A DNA stretch of 64,000 nucleotides. Source: Cylicocyclus nassatus. Taxonomy: Eukaryota > Nematoda > Chromadorea > Rhabditida > Strongylidae. The position numbers were made by a program, and so were the translations under genes. Positions within the stretch are counted from its first letter, which is position 1, and each line of letters begins with the position of its first letter. The notes beneath the pieces are model-generated. The model worked only from the letters and a program-made list of their open reading frames with translations. It was not told the origin of the DNA and made no database searches. The DNA is taken from contig CATQJL010000223.1 in assembly GCA_958299035.1 (NCBI GenBank), positions 48,962,302 to 49,026,301 on the forward strand. The letters run 5' to 3'. Shown here piece after piece: positions 24,901-35,875 of the stretch.

Positions 24901-27900
24901 TTGTACCGTAGCGTCATTTTCTCGGGATACGATGGATATACGGTACGGGGTCAAAGTCTCAAAATTCGTTGTAACTTCGCACAGAGGGGTTATTCGACAT
25001 GCTGATTAGAAATGTTATACTTTCTCCACACGAAAACATCTCCCTACATGGTCACGGTAGGTTTACATTAGGGTCAAAATACAAATCGGCAAATGTATCT
25101 TTCCCGTGTGCATTGCTTGGGCAAAAGCGCAGCAGGGTGTGTAGCGCGCGGCGGTGGTCGTGTGTGCAAAGCTTCACGATCGTCCGAGTCGCCGTACATC
25201 CGTTTCAGGCAGAACTATGTCTTTCACCCGTTACCGTATACCTACCATAGCCCGAGAAAATGAGGCTACGGTAGAAAACCAGTGTGATATTCGGCGTCAG
25301 CGGGCCGAATAATCTCCCTGGGTCAAGTTTCAGCGAATTCTATTTTGACCCCTTACCGTGTACCTACCGTAACCCGAGAGAGGCTGCGGTAGAAAACCAA
25401 TGTAATATTTAGCATCAGCGGGCCGAATAACCCCTCTGGGCCTAGTTTCAGCAAAATCCATGCGAAAAAAAATTTTGGGGCCCGGATACTAGAATAGCGC
25501 CAAATGTGCAAATGACTCCTTTGTACATTTGAATAAATAAAATAATCTTTAAGATTTTTCAAAAATTGATTTAGATTTACAAAAAATTTTTTAAGGGTGT
25601 GGCTGCCGCCAATTGGTCTTGGGCCCGAAACCTTGAAAATTAAAAAAAACTATAAAAAATTTCGGAGTTTTTGAATGCCGCGCACCTCCATCCGGAAACA
25701 GTTTCGTCCCCTCTTCTTCCCTCCTACCCTCCCCCCCCCCCCCCCCGAATGGAAATCCTGGGGTGCGTGGCATTAGGTACCCAGTCATCAGTGGTATACA
25801 CTAAGCCACGCCCCTTGGTTACTTTAACAGCGGGTATACTTAACGATACGCTAAATCCTAGCTGTTAGAACAGCTTACCTAGCCTAAGGTGCTGGCGCTT
25901 GCGATCCACAGAAAAAAGACAGTTGGAGGAAATCAGAAAAAAATTGCGCGAATGAAAGCGCAGCTTTGTACACAACGCTTTTTTCATTGCTTCTTTTTTA
26001 TCAGCTTTAGAATCATAGAAATTCGGTGATGAAAGTTGAAAACAGGTTAAACTTTTATGAGCACTTCACATTGTTTTGAAAAAAATTGTGATAATTTGAT
26101 CTAACTGATAATGTCAGAGGGTTTCAAAAATGAAGACTTTGTAGAATTCCAATAAACCAAAATTTTATGATTTTGAAGAAACAGTCCATTTTCGGAGATA
26201 CTCCTGGCAATCAAGTTGCACGGAATATTCCTTTCACATATTGTCATCGGCCTCGTTGAGGTGTGAAGTTAAAGGTCGTAATCCATTAGTGTTAATATTG
26301 CCACACGATTGTGAACTCATTGTCGTAGATTATCGCTATTAGTTCGGTCATTGCTGAGGCCAACAGATCTATGGGACATTACATTGATGAGCACATTTTT
26401 CTAAATCGGGAGATTCCATGTCCCGGATGAAAATTTCATTGAGCTACTGTGTTTATCATGCCTGTGTTCTCTGTAGTGTTATTGAAGGACTTTTATATTG
26501 CAGTGTTTTATAGTCATTCTCTTTTCTAGCATCTAGAGATCAATATATCCAACCAAAGCTATGATTTTTTTTGTAACTCACTAAGAAGTGAAAGATTTCG
26601 TCAACCTATTTCATTCTATTGGTACATACTCATCCGAAGTTGGCATAGCTCCATAATGCAGAATTGATTTCATTGATTGGCTAGTGGCCTTTCCACTAAT
26701 TAAAGAATATTACATAGTCCTCCTCAAAGTTCCGATTCCTGATGACAAATTCTCGTCGAAGCTGTTCTTTCAATTGGTTCCACTTCTCACTGTCAAAAAT
26801 ATAGTTGGAGCAGTTTTTTGAAACAAAATAATATTTCCTGCAACTTATTTGCCAGAAGCGTCTCCAAAAGTGCGCTTTGCTCCATTAAAATCATAAAATT
26901 TTGGTTCATTGGAATTCTTAGGGTTTGCTTTTCTGATTCCCGCTAACATTATCGGTTAGATTAGCTCATAAAAGCTTTACTTTGTTCTAGCTTTCATCAC
27001 CGAATTTCTGGTTTTTCAAAATTGATAAAAAAACAGAAGCAATAAAGAAACGTTGTGTACAAACTTGCGCTTTTATTCGCGCATTTTTTAAATTTTCTTC
27101 AACTATCTTTCTTCTGTGGGTCGCAAGCGCCAGCACTTTAGCGAGCTAGGTAAGCTGTTCTAGCAGCTAGGATGTAGTGTATCGTTAGGTACCCGCTGTT
27201 AAGGTAACCAAGGGGCGTGGCCTAGTGTATACCACTGATGACTGGGTTCCTGGCGCCCACATCTCGGCTGGGTACCTAACGCCCGCCCCCCGAAATCCTG
27301 GCACCGCCATTGCTATGATATATCTGATTTCACGGAATATTTAACTGAGCTCAAGAATACGAAGAGCGATGTGTTGGCTAGTGATTGTACGAGTTATCTT
27401 TGTTATCTCTTACAGTACCTGGGGCAGATATGACTACGCCTACTGCACCGTTGGATTGGGAAAAGCCATCTTCTAATGCCGTGGAAACGCTTAAAGAGAT
27501 TCTGTCGGATCCGAAAAAATTCGATGCACCGACACAGGAATATCGTATCATCGAGAACAAATCTGCTTTTGGTGAGTACTGTTCACTTCGTCAACTTCAC
27601 ATCAAAAAGCAGGCAGTAGTAAATCGTCTCAAAAATGATGGCTTTTATCTCGTACCTTGCTTTTCCATGCAATTTCTGGAATGGGGTTCTGACAATACGA
27701 AAACTGACTTTTACCAAGTTGCTGCCAATGGTGGTTTCGAGACAGATATTTTTGAAAATCCGAGTTCAACAAGCATCTCCACTTTTCAAATAATATTCTT
27801 AAACATCTCTATTAAGCAGTCCCTTTGGGTTCTGTTGCATAATTTCAAGGATTGAATCTCCTCTCATGTGTACATTTAAGTAGGTAGTCGCAACAGGTTG

Positions 27901-29144
27901 GCAGACTTTTTGCTTAGTTTTTGAAGAACGTGCATCTATTTTCTGTAATCAGGTTTGCACTTTGTTTTCAGTGCGCTTTCTTGATCTTGTTTATGATAAA
28001 TTCGGTAAGGCTACTTGTTTTAAAACACTATTAAATGTTTAGTTTGAACTGGCAGTAGAAGTAGAAAATGCACTGTTTAGGAGCTATCATGCACTGATGT
28101 ATAATATTTAGCTTTTTTGAATTTTACTGGTCGTTCTAGAACTTATCGCACGTTACAGGGGTTGCTGAGCGCGCTGATTTCTAATTCCAGCAGAGATTTT
28201 GTCCGCAATAGTTACGTTCATTATTTCGACACTCGAACCGGGAAAAATGATTTCTTCATTTGGGAAAAGCGTAGGGTCTAGTTCGACGGAATAGTGCTTC
28301 TGCAGTGGCGGCAATATTTGCGCGAAAACAAACGCCCGGCTCATGCATGCCGTCTTGCTTGTGAGTAGCGGATAAAAATTGGCGATGAAGCGCATATTCT
28401 CATTGTTCACGTGCATATTTTGTTGGGAACTTAAGGACACTACTTTTGCCTTTCGTCTACTTTCTCTACTGGACTGTATCAAATCTATAAAAGCTTGTTT
28501 TCAAGAAGTCTGAATTAGAGGTAAATGTTTGATTTCGTTAGGCAAGGAACTTGATTTCCTTTCTTTTGGTGTATATGATCATCACTCCACCTTCATGTAA
28601 TATTCTAATATATAAAGAATCGTAAGCGCAATTTAAAAATGTGCAAACAGCGGGAAACCTCGTGGCGGTCCCAGCGCGCGGATGCAATCTAGCGCCTTTG
28701 ATTACTGGTTCACTAGTGAGATCTAACTTCAGTAGAGTTTGCGTCAAAGACTCTACATGCGTCACTTTTCGCTCAGACGACTTTTTTGGAATTGTCAGTG
28801 ATATGAAGATAGTGCGTTTGTCTGTTAAGTGACGTAGCAATACTGCTTGCTACAGCTATCGGTCGCGTTATCTCTTCCAGCGCCTTTTTCTCATTTTGCA
28901 CTTGGAAGGAATTCCATAAGAACAAAACCAAAGAACGAGCAGAATTAGTTCCCTTCCGCTTCATTACTATACTTCATGATAAAAACTAGATTTTTTAGGA
29001 CTGACACAGTGTTTATTGAAAATCGTCTTCGCGAAACCAGGAGAACAACAGCGGACTCCATTTGTGTTCCCTGGCGAACATACAACTGAAGAAGGAGCAA
29101 AACAGCAAGCTGCTCACCGCGCAGTTCTTTTCTTGACATCATAA
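18967..29144 (+). CDS. rde-4: RDE-4-like dsRNA-binding protein of the RNAi pathway, 10 exons
   Basis: Exons 18967-19080, 19132-19209, 20599-20777, 20835-20936, 20989-21076, 21158-21287, 21344-21391, 27416-27571, 27972-28004 and 28999-29144 join in one frame to 357 residues (C. elegans RDE-4 is about 385). dsRBD1 spans about residues 39-110: KTPVMALDEGSRRVYG, then VTCDAKTKKTAKHLAARAML. It is followed by the RDE-4-typical linker word KGRHAEFGIPGETMQEA. dsRBD2 (about 150-228) has CQRKSIEPPQY and KQKKVSKNIASQRML. The C-terminal, diverged dsRBD3 (about 260-355) has ETLKEILSDPKKF and EEGAKQQAAHRAVLFL. RDE-4 binds long dsRNA and works with Dicer to start RNA interference. Intron 2 carries a hAT MITE and intron 7 is 6 kb of nested foldbacks. 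Exon 9 is short (11 codons) but in phase. Confidence 0.9.
19489..19830. mobile_element. hAT-type MITE with CAGTGGCG ends, copy 2 (rde-4 intron 2)
   Basis: Ends CAGTGGCGGACCGAG and CTCGGACCGCCACTG are flanked by perfect 8-bp duplications ctatctag (19481-19488 and 19831-19838). It is 342 bp with G-rich and C-rich flanks and no coding sequence. Confidence 0.93.
23749..24024 (-). CDS. Possible small unidentified ORF inside rde-4 intron 7
   Basis: A 91-codon frame starts MAEDSKADVQIIHYSKNEF and has six cysteines, no signal peptide and no membrane helix. Its composition looks more protein-like than other frames nearby, but no family is recognised and no second exon is evident. A donor-like CAGAAG/GTAGAC occurs before its stop, so the end could differ. 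It may be chance. Confidence 0.2.
   Translation of the reverse strand: MAEDSKADVQIIHYSKNEFSSECKSFCEYPFSEKCDKTADDLRCTANNLSNFLNKDDLELCDLFTKHGAQKGYFITDRHFSISQKVDNFFL
24398..24490 (+). repeat. Dispersed repeat, copy 3
   Basis: Shares agaggcgcgaggaagtct and tgctgcctcctgc with the copies at about 10066-10165 and 12505-12600. Confidence 0.65.
24795..25501. mobile_element. Foldback element with GGCGCTATTC ends, copy 2
   Basis: Ends ggcgctattccaggatcc and the reverse complement of ggcgctattctagtatcc are flanked by a perfect 8-bp duplication aaatgtgc (24787-24794 and 25502-25509). Each arm repeats a module with gaataacccctctgg / ccagaggggttattc and taccgtaccc-like words. It is nested inside the hAT MITE. 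Confidence 0.88.
25782..27244. repeat. Long foldback, about 450-bp arms, rde-4 intron 7
   Basis: Left arm (about 25782-26245) and right arm (about 26810-27244) are inverted copies: cagtcatcagtggtatacac at the left outer end, gtgtataccactgatgactg at the right. Alignment continues through ggggcgtgg, gtgctggcgcttgcga and aaaattttatgatttt. Arms differ by scattered substitutions and small gaps. Transcribed as part of rde-4 pre-mRNA, it would form a long imperfect duplex. Confidence 0.85.
28153..28482 (-). CDS. Unidentified ORF in rde-4 intron 9, antisense
   Basis: A 109-codon frame with ordinary protein-like composition (ending FPGSSVEIMNVTIADKISAG) lies wholly inside the last rde-4 intron on the opposite strand. 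No domain, signal peptide or partner exon is recognised. It could be a gene fragment, a decayed transposon piece or chance. Confidence 0.2.
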   Translation of the reverse strand: MIQSSRESRRKAKVVSLSSQQNMHVNNENMRFIANFYPLLTSKTACMSRAFVFAQILPPLQKHYSVELDPTLFPNEEIIFPGSSVEIMNVTIADKISAGIRNQRAQQPL

Positions 29145-32100
29145 ATTGTGCCTATCTTTATTCCAACATACGATATGCTGCTCAAAACCTCTTCCATGTA
29201 GTTTTCGGACGCTTGCTTTCTTTTTCTTTGTGAATTTACCTGTCAACATTCTAACGACTGTCAGCTGTTATGTCAAGATTTTTCCGTTTTTCAGTTTTTT
29301 CGAAAACGTTTGCTATGACGTTATGTCTGTGAGAGGTCGTGCTCTGCAGCCTGTAATGCTGCATGGATTGAAAGATGCTTTGAACCAGCAAGCTGTTCTC
29401 AGGCTATGTGCAATTTTTGAAGACTTTTGTTTTTTTTATATGGATAGAATTTTTTGAGAGTTGAAGTACTTGCTGCAAACGCTGTTATTTTTTTTCATAG
29501 CTAAAAATGCACGGATAGTTCCATAAATTAGCGCATACCACCTTGTAGCGGAGTGATGAAAACAAGATAAAATCATTTATTCGGATCGATAGACTTACAG
29601 GTTTTTGATCACTGGTCATTTTTTATTGTTGTCGCTTACAATTAGTTCGAGCTTGTTCGATCGGCGGCGTTTATAAGCAGTGATCTTACCCGTGCAACTC
29701 ATCCAGAATCGCTTGATTTGATAACCCGACAAGCTTTTCTCAACAACGATTTAAATATTGAAAAACGTACAACTTTAAAAACAGTAGATAACATAACTGA
29801 GGTACAGAGAGAATAGAAGAGAATCTGGAAAAATCCTGTGTACTTCTTGAAAGTTAGTACATCATATTTTCGTCTCATTTTCATTATAAGGTTTACATTT
29901 GCAGGTGGAAATATCTCGAATGACTGGTAAAACTGTATTTCAGGAACTACAAAGGTGTGCTTTGAAGAAAAGCGCACTTCTAACAACCTTTGAAAAAAAT
30001 TTACAAAAATAATTGAAAGAGATCTTTACGCAGTTGCCACTATGCCCAACATAAGATTTTCCTATACCAATGCATGAAGCTGTATGTGAAGTCAAAAGAA
30101 AGAACAAATCAATAGGGGACCTGTTTAGCTTCTATATAGTCGAGTAAGAATTTCTTAATTAGCAGAAGAAACCAGAAACGAGTTTTTTCTTCACTACTGT
30201 TTCTTCACTATTCTTTCACTATTCTTTCGTGGTCTGATTTGATGTGGCTTGAATACCCTCATTTTCTCAGTTTCTGGTACCGAGAAAATAAGGTATTCAA
30301 GCAAGAAAAAGTCTTATCATTAGGGGCCTGCTCAGATGGTATTTTTGACCTGAGCAAGGAACGAAAACGGATCATTCATCATTCTCATCAAATATGTTGT
30401 AGCATTGATGGATTAAGAAAATCATAATAGCTGGCAACATTCAACGGGAATGTTATCGAAGATCGATTACCACATTACACAAACTAATCTGCGTCTATTA
30501 TCACAAAATGATGCTCTGGATAATTGCTTCATTCTAGTTGAGCGCTGTAACATTGTCGAAACGATCAGAGCCGCAATTATGTACTAGTCTAATGTAAGCT
30601 GAGCACTTGTACTGTGAAAAAATTCAAAAAGGTTTTGATTTAATAACTATCAAGCCAGTGAACTTAGCTGAATAGGAGTATGTACTACATATACAGAAAA
30701 TGCAAAATGTGAGAGGATGTTACAATATCTGCTTTTGTTTAGTGCTTTATCCTGAGCAATAACCCCTAGACTCACCTATGATAAGTCAAATAATGTGATT
30801 TGGAACACAGCGAGTCTGTGTGCACGGCAGCAAATGGGGCCGTGACAAGTGTAATTTTCAGAAGTGCATTTCTTATGTATTTTCATGCTCTCCATTATTG
30901 ACGCAAGGTTATCCATTCATTTAGTTTCGTTTTAGATTTGATTGCATAGCAATTCATTATTCTTGAGTAACTCCGTGTGGCTCCCGAAATTGCATGCAAA
31001 ACTGAAAATAGAATGCATTTGAACACAGCAATCAGAAGTCGCAAAAAATCTAGATTGCAGTTTTTCTTAGATCGCTGTAATGGATGAACAAGAAAAAATG
31101 CAGTTTTTCTTAGATCGCTGTAATGGATGAACAAGAAAAAAAGTTGCTCGGTTTTTTCCAAGATAAAGGAAATTTATAGTGGATTATTCTTGGTTACTGT
31201 ACGCAACAACCAATGAGGATATTCAACCTTATCAAAATGTACAGTAACATCGATTGATTAACAAAATCATAACATTGGCAACATTAACCAAGAACCTTGT
31301 TACCAAGGATCGATCGATATTTTCGATGTTTCTGTGGGCATTCACCCAAGATTAAGCATCCAGTAAGATACAAGTTTCGTATTACATGAGATGAAAGAAC
31401 AATGAGCATAAAAATTATGTCAGTGGAATTGACTTCTCAATTAGAGTCGCTTCTTCCTACGATGTAAAAGATCTAAGCACCTTCTCAACTCCTGTTGAGT
31501 GCTCGATAATATGAGCAAAAAAAATCACTCTCCATTCCTGTGCAGTTTTAGGAGGAAAAACTCTCGCAAGGGAAGTTCGCTTGGTCGAAGTGGTGGAGAT
31601 GCGGAAGTTGATGTGTACCTATGGATAGGGCTTGAATAGATCTCAAATATAGCTTTTATATCTGAGAAGCATTCCCCCATAGGAAGTTATGGGCTTTTTG
31701 TATTTATAGTGGAAGTGTAGTCTAAAAGGAAAATGACATGTTGATAACAACATGGATGGACAACGCTCCAAAACGTTCAGATGATATTAGATTAGACCTA
31801 AAATGCTTAATAGTTGTTTGTCTAAGCCTGCATACTTTTGTGTGAAAACTACCGTGTTTTACGACTAAAGCACGAAAATTTGGCATAAAAAAGCTCATAA
31901 CTTTTCCCAGAAGAGCGCATCGCAGGTATAGAAGTTGTGTCTGACATCAGCGTTCAAAGCTCTATTCATGGGTATACATCACTTTCCAAACCGCCATTTC
32001 GACCAAGCGAATTTCTGTTGTCAGAACAACTGAATCATTCTTTTAAACAAACAACTCTTCAAGGCAATGGGCAGCTGTATTATAATTCCATGTCAAACGC

Positions 32101-32267
32101 AAGCGAAAAAGTTTCATCGATGTATTGTGTCGAAGAGCTAGCTTTACACGTAATATAAGTTTGGAACGATACAGAAGCTCTATACATTAAAGTAGAAGAT
32201 CTATGTATTCACATGCCAGGTAACTTTCATTTTCTGAGACATGAGGTCCTCCTCTTTGCGGAGGTCT
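29145..32267. other. Intergenic downstream of rde-4, no gene supported
   Basis: AT-rich sequence with short unrelated reading frames only. Contains a small inverted repeat at about 30241-30305 (cttgaataccctcattttct and its partner), a 43-bp tandem duplication, and two diverged copies of an aacaaaatcataacattggcaacatt-like segment at about 30415-30450 and 31258-31292. Confidence 0.45.
31057..31142. repeat. 43-bp tandem duplication
   Basis: Two directly adjoining, essentially identical 43-bp copies, each starting gcagtttttcttagatcgc and ending in an A-run. Confidence 0.95.
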
Positions 32268-32470
32268 GATTAACAGGTTTAAAGTGCGTTTCAACGCGTT
32301 TTGGAAAATTACTAATATCAGGAATTTTTGAATAAACATGTTCGAATTTGTTTGCTCAACCTTGTTCGAACACGTTCTTTCAAGAACCTAATAGTAATCA
32401 GCCAAAACGCGTTAGAACTCAACTCATGAAGATGTTGATCAAATGTACGCAAAGCGTGCTCGTTTCTCTA
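32268..32470. mobile_element. GTCTGATTAACA-type MITE, diverged copy
   Basis: Left part has gtctgattaacaggtt and gcgtttcaacgcgttttgg; right part has ccaaaacgcgtt and gtacgcaaagcgtgctcg. It has the same layout as the clearer copy at about 35610-35875. Confidence 0.55.
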
Positions 32471-32491
32471 TCTCGTTAGTCAGAATGTATC

Positions 32492-32657
32492 CTTTGATTC
32501 AACTGACTTGGCTTCGGGAAGGCGGGTTTTGTGAATTAAAGCCGCTCGCGCCCGCGACGCACCTACGTCCCTCTCGCGCTAGTGCTCTCTGATCACGAGC
32601 TAACTTTAATTAGGTCACGGAGCCCCGCCTTCCCGAAGCCGACCAGTTGAATCAAAT
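32492..32657. mobile_element. Palindromic MITE
   Basis: Ends tttgattcaactg and cagttgaatcaaa, then cttggcttcgggaaggcggg and cccgccttcccgaagccg, form inverted ends of more than 30 bp around a GC-rich centre of about 100 bp. No coding sequence. Confidence 0.75.
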
Positions 32658-35369
32658 GGTAACCTACAGACAGCATTGTGTGTGCACCGTTTGAGCTGAA
32701 ACCGTGCACACATATCGTCGAGTCATTCGTTAATATGTGTAGTGCACACCAAGCACGCTAACTGACGAACAACAAAACTAGAACCTGCTCGTTTCCAGTG
32801 ATTTCTACTTGTTTCCTCGTCTCTTTTGTTTTTCTTGATTACATGTTAGTCAATAGAATGTTTCACTGGAAAGTTACCAGTAAGGTGCCGTCGCTCATAG
32901 GGCTTAGTGTACAGTCTCACATATTAAGCTACAAATGACTCGAGGTTAAATTTTCAACAATGGTCATTGTAGGACACTTCAAATTATTGAGTTCCCATAT
33001 CGATGTGTCGGATTACTAACTTCTGGAAAAATCCAGGTTATCGTGTTTTGACCGGTCATTTTTTCATTCATCTAAAACGAGCGGCAAAGCTCACTTTAAC
33101 TCCGAAAATCGCCAGGATGCTGTGCAAGCCGAAGTGTGCAAGGAAGGCGGAGGAAAGAGGTAAGATGGAGTCGTGAGTTTTATCATGTTACGTGAGACAG
33201 CGTGCGAAGCTGGGCATCCCAGCTGGTTTATAAATAATCACAAAAAGTTTGATACATGTTGCGGCGGTCTTGTTATCAGTCTACCACAAAAAAGTGTGAC
33301 GTAAGCCCGACTGCAGTTTGCAGTGTGCATTCGCGATAAAGTGCAAATTCTCGTCCCTTCATTTAGATGAAAGTATCATAATAACAATGTTGGCGCAAAA
33401 TCGTATTTTCGAACGGTAAAGTAGCTTGTGCGTAGCGATAACATGAGTTCTTCGCTCCGACAGGCATTTTACTGCAGTTTTTATACTAACGCTCGTAAAG
33501 ATACGATCGAACTTGAGCAAGATGAAGCAAAATCGTATGGTGCTCTATGATTTATGCCATCCTCACGTGACTTTATTCTCCTTTTTTCGCCAGCATTTTT
33601 GGCGGAAGTTTTTGCGCATGTACTCTGGCCATAGTCATCGCGAAATTTCTAAGACTGTGTCAGTCAAGAGCACTGCTATAAGGGATTGTAATACATTTAC
33701 TCGTGCGCACTTATTGTGCATTTTGTAAATAAAATAAATAAATAAATGAGGAATCAAAGCAGATATGAACCCCCAGGTTACGTGGTTTGTAAACTTGGCT
33801 CTTTGATATTCACGAGCAAGTCAGCGATTGAAAGGATCCTAGCTCACATGTCAAAGGTCCATAGCGATAATGGGTCCTGTATTAGGTCAATATTCGCGTC
33901 GGCTATTCGATTTAACTTGGAAGAGCTAAATTTGAACTGTTCCCCACGAAATCGCTCTGAATAGTCTCTCATAAACTTATATGAATAAGAATGTCCAATT
34001 CATTGCATAAGCGGCGCGGTACATAAAATTCAGTTTAAAAAGTTGGCCGATGAAAAACGTTGCAAGAAATCAACGATTTATTTTTCATTAGTAATCCTTA
34101 AAAGTAATTATATGCATATACCTACGACTGATTCACTTCACAGTTCCCTTTATGCGATTCGAAAAAGGACATAAGAGGGCAATTTGAATCTCTAGGAATT
34201 TGATATAAACTCCAAGACTCAGACAATATTGATATCAAGTTCACAAATGAGCTAAACCATCATTAATGGTTTGGTTTGTTCCTCCTACATCGAGGTAATA
34301 TTTATCCAGACTAAATAAATCGAAAGTGCAATACACTAGACCTGCACTTGGTTGCTCTGGATGATCAGGATCGATATAATAGATAGGGCATTAGTAATTA
34401 TACTCTCGCAAAAGTGTGATCTATCGATGGTCTACAAAATATGGGCAAAGCAACGAACAATCGAAACGGGGAAGCTGTAAAATTACAGAAAAAAAAAACA
34501 AATAAAATAGACGCAAGAAGAAATTTTACACTCCATGTTATAAGGTGACCCTTCACATTTTCGAAGAAAGAATTTTTGTAGTGCCTAAAATCCTCGCTTA
34601 CCTATAGAAAGTAGGAAGAGGTAACGAAGTTCTGTGAAATTCATGATAGTAGTAAAAGGCAACTTCCCTGCATCGTTATGTATGAGCACTAAAGTTTTTC
34701 TGATAGCACCCAGTCCTGAAAAATTGACACCAAGCAGAAATCGGCATGCTTTTTGACACCCATGAAACACAAAAGTTGCTTCTAGCAGTATGCCCAACTT
34801 TAAAGCGGGGTCATGCGGATTCTCAGTGTAAAAGCCTAGGATGAATTGCGCTTGCAAGCATACCTTCTGGATGTTCTTGTGTCAATCTTAACGTGAAAAT
34901 AGAGGCAACGATTTTCACCCGAATTAAACACTCAAACTTTATGGCATATTCCCGTACCAAAGCTGAGAATTCCCGGGAGAAAAGCTTATCACATGGCGCC
35001 ATTCCAAAATTTGAAATTTATGAAGTAACTAAAAGCCTCAATTTATTAAATCGATGCAAGGGTTTCAATAGAAAGTGGTGTGTTCTCCTGAAGGACCACC
35101 GTAGTGATAAATCGCGAGAAGTTTGCGCGAGTGTAAGTTATGACAGTCAACGGGTGCATCCCCACTCGTCACGTAGGCTCTACAGGTTTTGTGTGCCTTG
35201 AGCAGGTGCATCGGTCAGATAAGCATTGAGAGCAGTATATAAACTCCAATCGGCAACAATTGCGATAGGTTGCGTTTTACATTCGAGTTCTAAGTGCCTA
35301 TGCGAGAGCTACTCAATTCTATATATCACTGCACTCTTACTTCGAGCTACGAAATTCTATCAATCAACT
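32658..35369. other. Intergenic, no gene supported
   Basis: Scattered short frames without domains. At about 33728-33750 a (TAAA)n-like tract follows an AT-rich stretch, as left by RTE-type retroposon 3' ends. A possible signal-peptide-like start on the minus strand near 34645 (MNFTELRYLFLLSI) is followed by a donor, but no convincing second exon was found. Confidence 0.4.
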
Positions 35370-35372
35370 TTA

Positions 35373-35601
35373 GGGCCGAGCATACTTCACGCGATTTCAG
35401 TCGCGACGCGATTTGGCAATTCGCCAGAAGTTTTCAGATCCAACACTAGCAAACTGCACATGCATAGTGTGTATAACTTTACGCGGATTGATAAAATGCC
35501 TTATCTTCTGTACATTCAAAATGTGCTTACAGTGAGTTATGGACAGTTGGAATATCGCCAAATCGCGTCGCGACTGAAATCGCGTGGAGTATGCCCGGCC
35601 C
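35373..35601. mobile_element. PIF/Harbinger-type MITE (TTA target), copy 1
   Basis: Inverted ends GGGCCGAGCATACTTCACGC and GCGTGGAGTATGCCCGGCCC are flanked by TTA on both sides. Ends extend inward through gatttcagtcgcgacgcgat. 229 bp, non-coding. Confidence 0.82.
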
Positions 35602-35609
35602 TTAACTCA

Positions 35610-35875
35610 TCATTCATTCTCTGACTGAGAGACACGAGCACGCTTTGCGTACGTCTGATTAACAAGTTCATGAGTACGTTTCAACAAGTTTCGGTGAATT
35701 ACTATCAAGGATTTGTGAAAGAACATGTACGAGCTTGTAAAACAACGCAAGTTTGAACATGTTCTTTCATGAATTCATAGAATTATTTTCCAAAAGCGTT
35801 AAAACGCATTCTTAGACTTGTTAATCAGACATACGCAAAGCTGCTCGCGTCTCCTAGTCAGAGGATGAAGGAATA
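35610..35875. mobile_element. GTCTGATTAACA-type MITE, best copy
   Basis: Long inverted ends: tctctgactgagagacacga, then ctttgcgtacgtctgattaa on the left, and ttaatcagacatacgcaaag, then gtctcctagtcagagg on the right. The centre has gaacatgtacgagcttg and caagtttgaacatgttc. Diverged copies at about 32268-32470, 37711-37850 and 41405-41625. Confidence 0.75.

Larger units (their letters stand above)
24697..27312. mobile_element. hAT-type MITE disrupted by two foldback insertions
   Basis: Pieces of the CAGTGGCG family lie at about 24697-24794, 25502-25781 and 27245-27312. The segment order matches the intact copies: acccattctc / gggtcgcgaaatttttg near the left, C-run and gaaatcctgg near the right. 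They are split by a 707-bp foldback and then a 1.46-kb foldback. The left end has decayed (agtagtgtacgg). Confidence 0.65.

Noticed and set aside
33117..33161. Short possible first exon (MLCKPKCARKAEER) with a good donor
   Set aside because: No downstream exon with matching phase or homology could be found.
34585..34857. Possible secreted-protein start on the minus strand near 34645
   Set aside because: The candidate second exon gives a short tail without family resemblance, and no acceptor lies before the ATG.
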